DNA of 30,035 bases from a virus, in IMG/VR virus record IMGVR_UViG_3300031857_000967, positions 1-30,035 of that record. The stretch is one strand, 5' to 3'. Below, in pieces: positions 1 through 7,164 of this stretch (its first letter is position 1; each line of letters starts with the position of its first letter). Made by a program: the position numbers and the translations under genes. Below the pieces are notes generated by a model that saw only the letters and a list, made by a program, of their open reading frames with translations, was not told the origin of the DNA and searched no databases.

Positions 1-529
1 TTGTGATAAAGAATTAGTACCTGATGCTCGTCTAGTTATACCTTTCTATGACCATTACAATGAATTAATCGCTGTAACTGGTCGATCATTGGAATCTGGA
101 AGTAAAGTGCTTCGTTATGTTACCGTGAGAACAAACGATTCAAAAGATAAGTTATTGTTTGGTATGGATACAGTTGATTTAAATCAACCAGTAAGAATTG
201 TAGAAGGCCAGTTAGATTCCTTGTTTCTAAATAACTGCATCGCTTCAGGTGATGGAAATCTTTCAATCGCAGCTAAGAATGTAGATTGCAAAGAAAAGAT
301 TCTCATCTATGATAATGAAAAAAGAAATAAAGAAATTCTAAAGATGATGCACAATTCGATAGAATTAGGTTATAAGGTAGTGATATGGCCAGATTATATT
401 GAAGCCAAAGATATAAATGAAATGGTAATGTCAGGCATTTCACCTGACGCAATTGAAGAAATTATAAGTAATAATACTTTTTCTGGTTTGGAAGCACAAA
501 CTAGATTTACATTTTGGAAAAGAGTTTAA
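1..529 (+). CDS. DNA primase, T4 gp61-like, C-terminal part (5' end outside window)
   Basis: The reading frame is open from base 2 and ends at TAA 527-529, so only the C-terminal part (about 175 residues) is present. A TTG at base 89 lies inside the frame and is not the true start. The visible part holds a Toprim fold: a VEGQLDSL segment carrying the Toprim Glu, an ILIYDNE segment supplying the acidic cluster, and an AKDINEM segment typical of phage primases. T4 gp61 makes the pentaribonucleotide primers for lagging-strand synthesis together with helicase gp41. thyX follows after 1 nt, so the gene sits at the head of a replication/nucleotide operon. The N-terminal zinc finger, if present, lies upstream of the window. 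Confidence 0.8.
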   Translation, partial: CDKELVPDARLVIPFYDHYNELIAVTGRSLESGSKVLRYVTVRTNDSKDKLLFGMDTVDLNQPVRIVEGQLDSLFLNNCIASGDGNLSIAAKNVDCKEKILIYDNEKRNKEILKMMHNSIELGYKVVIWPDYIEAKDINEMVMSGISPDAIEEIISNNTFSGLEAQTRFTFWKRV

Positions 530-530
530 C

Positions 531-1199
531 ATGAAAGTTAATTTGATTAGTTATTCACAAATAGCACGAACATCAGGTGGTGGCATTGAAAAAGATTTAC
601 AAGAGTTAGTCGCTTTCTGTGCAAGAGTATCAAATCCCAGTAACCAATCAAATAAAGAAACAAGTGAGAAGTTAATTCGTTATCTCATCAAAAACCAACA
701 CTGGTCACCTTTAGAGATGGTGAGTATGTGTTTAGAAATTGAAACCACAAGAGATATTGCTAGACAGATGCTTCGTCACCGTTCTTTTTCTTTTCAGGAA
801 TTTTCACAGCGTTATGCTAATCCTGTAGAAGATTTGGATTTTGTGTATCGTGAAGCTAGATTACAAGATACAAAGAATCGACAAAATTCTATTGAAACGA
901 ATGATGATTACTTGCAAGAAAGATGGGAATCAGAACAAGCATCAGTAATTCTAAGAGCAAAACAAGCGTATGAGTGGGCTATAGAAAATGGTCTTGCAAA
1001 AGAACAAGCCCGTGTAGTTTTGCCAGAAGGTCTAACAGTATCACGTTTGTATATGAATGGAACCTTGCGTAGTTGGATACACTACATACAGTTACGTTCA
1101 GCAAACGGCACACAAAAAGAGCACATGCTCATCGCACGTAAATGTGCAGAAGTAGTTGCCAAAGTATTTCCGATGGCAAAAGAATTCACAGAAAATTAA
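531..1199 (+). CDS. thyX: Flavin-dependent thymidylate synthase ThyX
   Basis: ThyX makes dTMP from dUMP using methylenetetrahydrofolate, FAD and NADPH. The signature RHRSFSFQEFSQRY lies at residues 82-95 and fits the ThyX motif RHR-x7-S, where the motif residues bind FAD and dUMP. The length of 222 aa is normal for the family. The ATG at 531 follows the primase stop by 1 nt, and the end lies just upstream of nrdA, which fits co-transcription with deoxynucleotide synthesis. ThyX is unrelated to the ThyA-type enzyme (gene td) that T4 uses. Identification is secure from the motif alone. Confidence 0.95.
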   Translation: MKVNLISYSQIARTSGGGIEKDLQELVAFCARVSNPSNQSNKETSEKLIRYLIKNQHWSPLEMVSMCLEIETTRDIARQMLRHRSFSFQEFSQRYANPVEDLDFVYREARLQDTKNRQNSIETNDDYLQERWESEQASVILRAKQAYEWAIENGLAKEQARVVLPEGLTVSRLYMNGTLRSWIHYIQLRSANGTQKEHMLIARKCAEVVAKVFPMAKEFTEN

Positions 1200-1222
1200 T
1201 AACAATAAAATTGGAGCAGCGA

Positions 1223-3019
1223 ATGGAAGATATCATCAATGGTATTAAGGTAGACTATTCTCAAGATAGTTTGTTTGATGAGTTGGGTGTAAAAAGATTA
1301 AAAGAATCTTACATGAAAGAGGAAGAAAACTCTCCACAAGAAAGGTTTGCATATGTTTCAAAAGCTTTTAGTTCAAATGAAGAACATGCACAAAGACTTT
1401 ATAATTATAGTAGCAAGCATTGGCTTAGTTATTCTACTCCCATTCTTAGCTTTGGCCGTAGTAAGCGTGGCCTTCCTATCTCTTGTTTCTTACCTTATTT
1501 GGATGATAGTGCTGAGGGCTTGGTCGATACGTTATCGGAAGTCAACTGGCTTTCAATGTTAGGAGGAGGAGTTGGAATTGGTCTTGGTATTCGTTCTGCT
1601 GATGATAAGTCTGTTGGCATTATGCCTCACTTGCGTACCTATGACGCTTCTTCTTTGGCGTATAGGCAAGGTAGGACCCGCCGCGGTTCTTACGCTGCTT
1701 ATCTTGATATTAGTCATCCAGATATTCTTATTTTCTTAGAGATGCGTAAACCAACGGGTGATCAAAACATGCGTTGTTTGAATTTACATCACGGAATTAA
1801 CATTACAGATGACTTCATGCATTTAATTGAAAAGTGTATGTTAGACCATGATGCAGATGATACATGGGAACTAAAAGATCCACATAGTGGTGAAGTACGT
1901 GACAAAGTTTCTGCGAGAGAATTGTGGCAACGTGTACTTGAAATGCGTATGATGACGGGTGAACCATATTTGCATTTTATTGATACAAGTAATCGTGCAA
2001 TGCCAGAATTTCAAAAGAAATTAGGTCTATCAATTAAACAAAGTAATCTATGCAGCGAAATTATTTTACCAACCGACAAAGAAAGAACTGCTGTTTGCTG
2101 TCTTTCGTCATTGAATTTGGAGTATTTTGATGAGTGGAAAAATGATAAACTTTTTTTACGGGACACGGCTGAAATGCTGGATAATGTACTTCAGTACTTT
2201 ATTAGCAATGCTCCTGATCACATTAGCCGAGCCAGGTACTCTGCTATCCAAGAGCGCAGCATTGGTGTGGGGGCTCTTGGTTTTCACGCTTATCTACAGA
2301 GAAATGGCATACCGTTTGAGTCGGCGCTGGCAACATCTTCAAACAATAAAATATTTAAACACATACGAGAAGGATTAAATGAAGCGAATCTTCAATTGGG
2401 TGCTGAACGAGGTGAAGCACCGGATGCTAGAGGCACCGGACTACGTTTCAGTCATCTTATGGCCATTGCTCCTAATGCTTCTAGCTCTATTATCATGGGC
2501 AATACTAGCCCTTCTGTTGAGCCTTATCGTGCCAATGCCTATAGACAAGATACTCTTTCTGGAGCCTACTTAAATAAAAATAAGTATTTGGATAAGTTAA
2601 TCAAGGAGAAATGTGATGCCGACAGCAAATTGGATTATCAAGAAATCTGGTCATCTATCATTGCAAACGATGGTTCCGTCCAACACTTGGATTTCTTGGA
2701 TGAATGGACCAAAGATGTCTACAAAACTAGTATGGAAATTGACCAAAGATGGATTGTGGACCACGCAGCTAACAGACAAAATTACATTGACCAGGCGCAA
2801 TCCATTAACCTCTTTTTTAGACCTGATGTAAATGTAAAGTATCTACATGCTGTACACTTTCAGGCTTGGAAACAAGGACTCAAAACACTTTATTACTGCC
2901 GTAGTGAGAAATTGGCTAAAGCAGATAAAGTGTCAAAGAGAATCGAAAGAAAAGTGATCGAAGAAATTGATTTGAAGGCTTTAGCAACAGAAGATGTTTG
3001 TTTAGCTTGCGAAGGATGA
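1223..3019 (+). CDS. nrdA: Ribonucleoside-diphosphate reductase, large subunit
   Basis: The product (598 aa) is the class I catalytic subunit that reduces NDPs to dNDPs. Visible catalytic residues are Cys88 (CFLPY), Asn275-Cys277-Glu279 (the NLCSE segment, matching E. coli N437/C439/E441), Cys292 as partner of Cys88, Tyr557-Tyr558 (LYYCR) for radical transfer, and the C-terminal pair Cys593/Cys596 (CLAC) that is re-reduced by thioredoxin. An in-frame upstream start at 1142 exists inside thyX, but ATG 1223 has a GGAG site at 1213-1216 and begins the recognisable protein. The N-terminus is short: only about 70 residues precede the SYSTPIL region, so the ATP-cone allosteric domain is absent. Partners encoded nearby are a thioredoxin and NrdB. 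Confidence 0.95.
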   Translation: MEDIINGIKVDYSQDSLFDELGVKRLKESYMKEEENSPQERFAYVSKAFSSNEEHAQRLYNYSSKHWLSYSTPILSFGRSKRGLPISCFLPYLDDSAEGLVDTLSEVNWLSMLGGGVGIGLGIRSADDKSVGIMPHLRTYDASSLAYRQGRTRRGSYAAYLDISHPDILIFLEMRKPTGDQNMRCLNLHHGINITDDFMHLIEKCMLDHDADDTWELKDPHSGEVRDKVSARELWQRVLEMRMMTGEPYLHFIDTSNRAMPEFQKKLGLSIKQSNLCSEIILPTDKERTAVCCLSSLNLEYFDEWKNDKLFLRDTAEMLDNVLQYFISNAPDHISRARYSAIQERSIGVGALGFHAYLQRNGIPFESALATSSNNKIFKHIREGLNEANLQLGAERGEAPDARGTGLRFSHLMAIAPNASSSIIMGNTSPSVEPYRANAYRQDTLSGAYLNKNKYLDKLIKEKCDADSKLDYQEIWSSIIANDGSVQHLDFLDEWTKDVYKTSMEIDQRWIVDHAANRQNYIDQAQSINLFFRPDVNVKYLHAVHFQAWKQGLKTLYYCRSEKLAKADKVSKRIERKVIEEIDLKALATEDVCLACEG

Positions 3020-3029
3020 TTGATATAAA

Positions 3030-3668
3030 GTGTCAACAATTGCATTATTTGTGCAACACCCGAAATGTTCGGTTCAATCGTGCAATGGTATAATCAAAGC
3101 ACTAGGACCGAACTATACATATAAATTATTTACTAAACATGAAATCGAAAACGACTTTTTTGATAATGTGGATCTCTTGTGTTTTCCTGGTGGTGTTGGC
3201 GACAGTGATGCTTTCGATACATATTTTAGGCATCACGGGAGTTTTATCCTTGACTACATCAAATCTGGTGGCAGATATCTTGGGATATGTATGGGTGCCT
3301 ATTGGGCTGATAAACATTATTTTAATATACTGTACGGAGTTGAATCAAAACAATATATTAAAAGACCAAACACCTGTACCAGACGATCATACAGTAAAGC
3401 AATTGAATGTAACTGGAACGGCACAGATGATAGATTCTTCTTTTACGATGCACCTACATTTATCGGAGAAGAATCGAATTATGAAGTTGTAGCGAGATAT
3501 AAAAATGGAGATCCAGCCGCAATTATACAAGGTCGTATAGGTTTGATTGGACCCCATCTCGAAGCAGAAGAATATTGGTATGATAAACCTTATTTGCATC
3601 GTCACTGGAATAATGGTAAACATCATACATTATTAAAACAATTTGTTGACAGATTGATGGAGAAGTAG
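3030..3668 (+). CDS. Class I glutamine amidotransferase-like protein (BPL_N type)
   Basis: This 212-aa protein resembles the amidotransferase-like domain found at the N-terminus of eukaryotic biotin-protein ligase (BPL_N). A CFPGGVGDSDAF segment is followed by GGRYLGICMGAYWA, which has the nucleophile elbow G-I-C87-M-G, and GLIGPHLEAEE supplies His176 and Glu178, so a Cys-His-Glu triad appears intact. No ammonia-accepting synthetase domain is fused. The start is GTG 3030, preceded by AAGGA at 3012-3016, a rather long spacing. It lies between nrdA and the thioredoxin-nrdB pair, which hints at a role in nucleotide or cofactor metabolism, but the substrate is unknown. Family assignment is fair; a specific reaction cannot be given. 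Confidence 0.7.
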   Translation: MSTIALFVQHPKCSVQSCNGIIKALGPNYTYKLFTKHEIENDFFDNVDLLCFPGGVGDSDAFDTYFRHHGSFILDYIKSGGRYLGICMGAYWADKHYFNILYGVESKQYIKRPNTCTRRSYSKAIECNWNGTDDRFFFYDAPTFIGEESNYEVVARYKNGDPAAIIQGRIGLIGPHLEAEEYWYDKPYLHRHWNNGKHHTLLKQFVDRLMEK

Positions 3669-3669
3669 T

Positions 3670-3801
3670 ATGATAGGTGAAATCATTATGTGGGGTTTCT
3701 TTTCAGCATGGGGTTGGTTTGGTGCTTCATACATTAAAGAAAAAATATGGCCAGAAAAACCAGCAATAGTACAAGAGGAAAAAAAGAATGAGCAAAAGTA
3801 A
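3670..3801 (+). CDS. Small membrane protein, 43 aa
   Basis: ATG 3670 begins 1 nt after the amidotransferase stop. Residues about 2-21 are hydrophobic and aromatic-rich (IIMWGFFSAWGWFGASYI), predicting one membrane segment. A short charged tail rich in Lys and Glu follows. The 3' end overlaps the next gene by 14 nt. Its tight packing between genes and its coherent composition support a real gene. The function is unknown. Confidence 0.6.
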   Translation: MIGEIIMWGFFSAWGWFGASYIKEKIWPEKPAIVQEEKKNEQK

Positions 3802-3952
3802 AGATTACAGCAATTTTGAAACACAAAAAGAAATATTATTGGATTATTTACAAGTAATGATTGCGATTGAAGATTGGCATGGCGTATCAGATGTGGCAAA
3901 CGATTTGCGTGAATTGGAAGCAAAACAAAATGTAAATTACAAAAGCAAATAA
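3788..3952 (+). CDS. Conserved-looking small protein, 54 aa
   Basis: ATG 3788 lies within the end of the preceding membrane-protein gene, a typical phage overlap. The product is a soluble, predicted helical protein with an acidic middle (IAIEDWHGVSDVANDLREL) and a basic, Asn/Lys-rich tail. No catalytic or metal-binding motif is visible. AGGAG immediately after its stop (3953-3957) serves the next gene. The function is unknown. Confidence 0.6.
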   Translation: MSKSKDYSNFETQKEILLDYLQVMIAIEDWHGVSDVANDLRELEAKQNVNYKSK

Positions 3953-3961
3953 GGAGATATT

Positions 3962-4096
3962 ATGGCTAAGCAAACCGGAACAAGTAAACACAAATCAGTA
4001 CACAAAAGAACTAAACAGGGTGGACAGAAAAAAACCTCCTCCATGAATAAAACAGAAAAAACATCAAATAAAAAATATAGAGGTCAAGGTCGATGA
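3962..4096 (+). CDS. Very basic small protein, 44 aa
   Basis: ATG 3962 is preceded by AGGAG at 3953-3957. The product is dominated by Lys, Arg, Thr, Ser and Gln, has almost no hydrophobic residues, and ends in KYRGQGR. It is probably unstructured and may bind nucleic acid, but that is only suggested by charge. Its stop overlaps the thioredoxin start (ATGA, 4093-4096), so translation of the two is likely coupled. Confidence 0.6.
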   Translation: MAKQTGTSKHKSVHKRTKQGGQKKTSSMNKTEKTSNKKYRGQGR

Positions 4097-4338
4097 AAAA
4101 AGTTTTAAGATTTACAGCATCATGGTGTGGACCATGTAAAATGCTAGCTAAAACATTAGAAGAAGTTGAAACTAATGTACCAATTGAAGTGATTGATATT
4201 GATGTCAATCCAGAAATTGCAACAGAATTTGGCATTCGTAGTGTACCAACATTGGTAATCGTTGAAGATAATATGGCATCAAAAAGACTCATAGGAAATA
4301 AAACAAAACAAGAACTAGAGGCATTCATCAATGATTAA
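4093..4338 (+). CDS. Thioredoxin
   Basis: The active site W11-C12-G13-P14-C15 is classic thioredoxin, and the cis-Pro motif (GIRSVPTLVIV) is present. At 81 aa it is shorter than cellular thioredoxins (about 105 aa), keeping essentially the core fold. It sits between nrdA and nrdB, with its start overlapping the upstream gene by 4 nt and its end overlapping nrdB by 8 nt, so it is almost certainly the dedicated electron donor that re-reduces the NrdA Cys pair. T4 uses a glutaredoxin-like NrdC for this role. Confidence 0.92.
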   Translation: MKKVLRFTASWCGPCKMLAKTLEEVETNVPIEVIDIDVNPEIATEFGIRSVPTLVIVEDNMASKRLIGNKTKQELEAFIND

Positions 4339-5323
4339 AAAGCACGACACAAAACTAACGGACGAAAGAACCGCATTTAAACCATTCGCATATCCTTGGG
4401 CATATAATGCATGGTTGCAACATGAACAAGCTCATTGGCTTCATTCAGAAGTTCCAATGATCGAAGATGTAAAAGATTGGAAAAACAAATTAACAACAGA
4501 ACAGAAACAATTTCTCACACACATTTTTAGATTCTTCACACAAGGCGACATTGATGTGGCAGGTGGTTATGTAAAGAATTATCTTCCTTATTTTCCTCAA
4601 CCGGAAGTAAGAATGATGTTACTTGGTTTTGCAGCTCGTGAAGCATTACACATTGCAGCATACTCACACTTGATTGAAACATTAGGATTGCCTGATACAA
4701 TGTACAATCAATTTTTAGAATATCAGGCAATGAGAGATAAACATGATTACGTACTTAATCTTAGCTCACAGAATGGCGATGCTGCTTCTACTGCTACTCA
4801 CATTGCAGTATTCTCTGCTTTCACCGAAGGGATGCAATTATTCAGTTCCTTTATCATGTTACTTAACTTCCCACGCAACGGTACGATGAAGGGTATGGGA
4901 CAAATCGTTACTTGGTCTATTGTTGATGAAACAATGCACGCCGAGAATATGATTAAATTGTTCCGTACATATGTGGAAGAAAACAAAGAAATTTGGAATG
5001 ATGATTTAAAATCGAGAATATATACTATTGCAGAAAAAATGGTGGAACTAGAAGATAAATTTATTGACCTAGCTTTCGAGATGGGTCCAATGGAGAACCT
5101 AGATGCAGAAGATGTTAAGCGCTATATTCGCTATATTGCTGACCGTAGGCTTATTTCTCTTGGTCTTAAAGGGATTTTCAAGGTAAAGAAAAATCCATTG
5201 CCATGGGTTGAAGAAATGATTAATGCTCCTATTCACGGAAACTTTTTCGAAAATCGTGTTACTGATTACGCAAAAGGTGCCTTGTCGGGACAATGGGAAG
5301 AAGTTTGGGGTAAAGCAGCTTAA
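4331..5323 (+). CDS. nrdB: Ribonucleoside-diphosphate reductase, small (radical) subunit
   Basis: This is the 330-aa class I radical-generating subunit. The di-iron ligands line up with E. coli NrdB by spacing: Asp73, Glu104, His107 (REALH), Glu166 (FTEGM), Glu200 and His203 (DETMH). The radical tyrosine is retained as Tyr111, four residues after His107, so it is a conventional tyrosyl-radical type. It overlaps the thioredoxin gene by 8 nt. Together with NrdA and thioredoxin it forms a complete NDP-reducing system from the phage. No intein or intron is seen, although these are common in phage nrd genes. Confidence 0.95.
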   Translation: MIKKHDTKLTDERTAFKPFAYPWAYNAWLQHEQAHWLHSEVPMIEDVKDWKNKLTTEQKQFLTHIFRFFTQGDIDVAGGYVKNYLPYFPQPEVRMMLLGFAAREALHIAAYSHLIETLGLPDTMYNQFLEYQAMRDKHDYVLNLSSQNGDAASTATHIAVFSAFTEGMQLFSSFIMLLNFPRNGTMKGMGQIVTWSIVDETMHAENMIKLFRTYVEENKEIWNDDLKSRIYTIAEKMVELEDKFIDLAFEMGPMENLDAEDVKRYIRYIADRRLISLGLKGIFKVKKNPLPWVEEMINAPIHGNFFENRVTDYAKGALSGQWEEVWGKAA

Positions 5324-5337
5324 AAGGAGAAAAAGTG

Positions 5338-6024
5338 ATGAAATGGAAAAATGATTTAATAAAAGATATTAGATATCTTACACCTTGGGATGATAGTGAT
5401 GGAGATCCAAGAATAGAATTTAGGGGTTGGGCTGAGGTAACTGAAGCGAATAGAATGGTCTTAAGAGATAGATTTTTGAGAGTTTCTGAAAATTGTTCCG
5501 CTATACTTGAAATCGGAGTCAATAGAAATGGAGAAAATTCATTTACACAAGTGTTGTTGAAAAATAAGAAAAAAGAAACTATCTATATTGGAATAGATAT
5601 AGATGATAGAGAATATCTAAACAATGAAGAAGAAAATATTCATGTTATAAGAGGTGATAGTTCCAACTATGAAGAAAATATGAAAATAATAAATCAAATT
5701 TTTGAAAAATGTGGAGCAACTAGAAAAGAATTTGACTTTATTTTCATCGACGGGTGGCACAGCGTTAATCAATGTTTAAAAGATTGGGAATACACAAACA
5801 TTTTAGGAAAAAATGGAATTGTTGGACTTCATGATACAGCATATCATCCTGGTCCAAAAGTATTCATGAGAAATTTAAATAAAGATGAATGGGCTGTTGA
5901 AGCAAACGTGATTGAAACTTCTAACGATTGGGGTATTGGTTTTGCATGGAAAAAAGATACCAATAATTGGAATCCAGTTCCCGAAGGATATGAATGGAAA
6001 GTAGATCCTCCAAATATGTATTAA
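5338..6024 (+). CDS. SAM-dependent methyltransferase-like protein (Methyltransf_24 type)
   Basis: A class I Rossmann methyltransferase is suggested by AILEIGVNRNGENSFT (residues 55-70, motif I with the Gly-containing SAM loop), IYIGIDIDD (acidic residue after strand 2), and DFIFIDGWHSVNQCLKDW followed by GIVGLHDTAYHPG near residue 160. The DGxH plus HDT pattern is usual for Methyltransf_24 and related sugar or small-molecule methyltransferases rather than DNA methylases. The ATG at 5338 is favoured over GTG 5335 because AAGGAG at 5324-5329 then has normal spacing. It follows nrdB closely and is the last gene before a promoter-containing gap. The substrate is unknown. Confidence 0.65.
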   Translation: MKWKNDLIKDIRYLTPWDDSDGDPRIEFRGWAEVTEANRMVLRDRFLRVSENCSAILEIGVNRNGENSFTQVLLKNKKKETIYIGIDIDDREYLNNEEENIHVIRGDSSNYEENMKIINQIFEKCGATRKEFDFIFIDGWHSVNQCLKDWEYTNILGKNGIVGLHDTAYHPGPKVFMRNLNKDEWAVEANVIETSNDWGIGFAWKKDTNNWNPVPEGYEWKVDPPNMY

Positions 6025-6031
6025 TTGATTT

Positions 6032-6060
6032 ATGACAATCCGATGACGGTTTTGTTACAA
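6032..6060 (-). promoter_or_regulatory. Pho-box-like direct repeats, inverted relative to pstS
   Basis: On the plus strand ATGACAA (6032-6038), ATGACGG (6043-6049) and a weaker GTTACAA (6054-6060) recur every 11 bp. Read on the minus strand the first two give CCGTCAT-CGGA-TTGTCAT, matching 12 of 14 defined bases of the PhoB box CTGTCAT-N4-CTGTCAT. The orientation is opposite to the classic E. coli arrangement, and one half-site coincides with the -35 hexamer, so part of the match may simply be the promoter. Position directly upstream of pstS makes PhoB control plausible but unproven. Confidence 0.45.
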
Positions 6061-6061
6061 T
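6032..6061 (+). promoter_or_regulatory. Sigma70-like promoter driving pstS-porin
   Basis: ATGACA (6032-6037) and TACAAT (6056-6061) are separated by 18 bp, each matching five of six consensus bases. Transcription would begin near 6068, leaving a leader of about 65 nt before the pstS ATG at 6133. The rest of the 108-bp gap (6025-6132) holds no gene and no riboswitch that I recognise. The element suggests transcription by host RNA polymerase independent of the upstream nrd operon. Confidence 0.6.
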
Positions 6062-6132
6062 CCCGTTTAAGGATCATGATTTCATAGATAAGTGTGATAT
6101 TGTGCAAAGGCACAATTCTTATAGGAGAAATC

Positions 6133-7155
6133 ATGAGAAAGTTACTTTTATCTTTATTGTTATTTACAGGAGTCGCATCCGCAGCAGAATTAACTGGCGC
6201 TGGTGCGACTTTTCCATTTCCAATCTATGCTAAGTGGGCAGAAGCATATAAAGCATCCACTGGCATTGGTCTGAATTATCAATCAATCGGTTCTGGTGGT
6301 GGTATCAAACAAATCAAAGCAAAAACAGTTGACTTTGGTGCAAGTGATATGCCATTGAAGCCTGAAGAATTAGACAAAGAAGGTCTAGTGCAATTTCCAG
6401 CAGTAATTGGCGGTGTAGTACCAGTATTCAATCTTGACGGTGTAGCAGCAGGTCAATTAAAATTAACACCAGAAGTTATTGCAAACATTCATCTTGGTAA
6501 AATCACAAAGTGGAACGATAAAGCAATTGTTGATTTGAATCCTGGCGTCAATCTACCAGCATTAGCAATCACAGTTGTTCATCGTGCAGATGGTTCAGGC
6601 ACTACATTTATTTGGACAAACTTTTTAGGTAAAGCAAACGCTGATTTTGCAAAAACTGTTGGCGAAGGCACAGCAGTAAAATGGCCAGTTGGTGTAGGTG
6701 GTAAAGGTAATGAAGGTGTTGCTGTTCAAGTACAAAGAATCAAAGGTGCATTTGGCTATGTAGAATATGCATATGCAAAAAGAAATAAAATTGCACACGC
6801 ACAATTAAAAAATCGTGATGGTGTTTTTGTACAACCAAGTGACGATTCATTCAAAGCCGCAGCAGCAAACGCAGATTGGGCTAATGCACCAGGAATGTAT
6901 TTGTTGCTCACATGGCAAACAGGTAAAGAAGCATGGCCAGCAACAGGCGCAAGTTTCATTCTCATGCACAAACAACAAGCAGATAGTTTGACAGGTCGTG
7001 CAGTTTTGAAATTCTTTGATTGGAGTTGGAAGAATGGTGCCAAGATGAGTGAAGAACTAGAATATGTTCATTTACCACAATCAGTTATTAAATTAAATCA
7101 GGACAATTGGAAAAAAGACTTAAAAGGTCCTGACAACAACCCAATTTGGAAATAA
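6133..7155 (+). CDS. pstS: Periplasmic phosphate-binding protein PstS
   Basis: This 340-aa PstS is very like the E. coli protein throughout. It starts with a Sec signal peptide (MRKLLLSLLLFTGVASAA, cleavage near ASA/AE). The phosphate-binding loops follow: LTGAGATFPFP, SIGSGGG, FGASD and HRADGSGTT. It binds inorganic phosphate in the periplasm and delivers it to PstCAB, none of which is encoded here, so the host transporter must be used. The ATG at 6133 is chosen over an in-frame GTG at 6094 because AGGAG (6123-6127) precedes it and it begins the signal peptide. The porin gene follows after 9 nt. All 13 Glu codons are GAA, unlike genes near 28 kb. Confidence 0.96.
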   Translation: MRKLLLSLLLFTGVASAAELTGAGATFPFPIYAKWAEAYKASTGIGLNYQSIGSGGGIKQIKAKTVDFGASDMPLKPEELDKEGLVQFPAVIGGVVPVFNLDGVAAGQLKLTPEVIANIHLGKITKWNDKAIVDLNPGVNLPALAITVVHRADGSGTTFIWTNFLGKANADFAKTVGEGTAVKWPVGVGGKGNEGVAVQVQRIKGAFGYVEYAYAKRNKIAHAQLKNRDGVFVQPSDDSFKAAAANADWANAPGMYLLLTWQTGKEAWPATGASFILMHKQQADSLTGRAVLKFFDWSWKNGAKMSEELEYVHLPQSVIKLNQDNWKKDLKGPDNNPIWK

Positions 7156-7164
7156 GGATAAATT

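Noticed and set aside
1347-2573. Three hydrophobic, membrane-protein-like frames inside nrdA
   Set aside because: All lie in one alternative frame of a firmly identified gene; the hydrophobicity comes from reading NrdA codons shifted by one base.
3139-3492. Hydrophobic frame inside the amidotransferase-like gene
   Set aside because: The triad-bearing frame is convincing, and the alternative has no ribosome site or family match.
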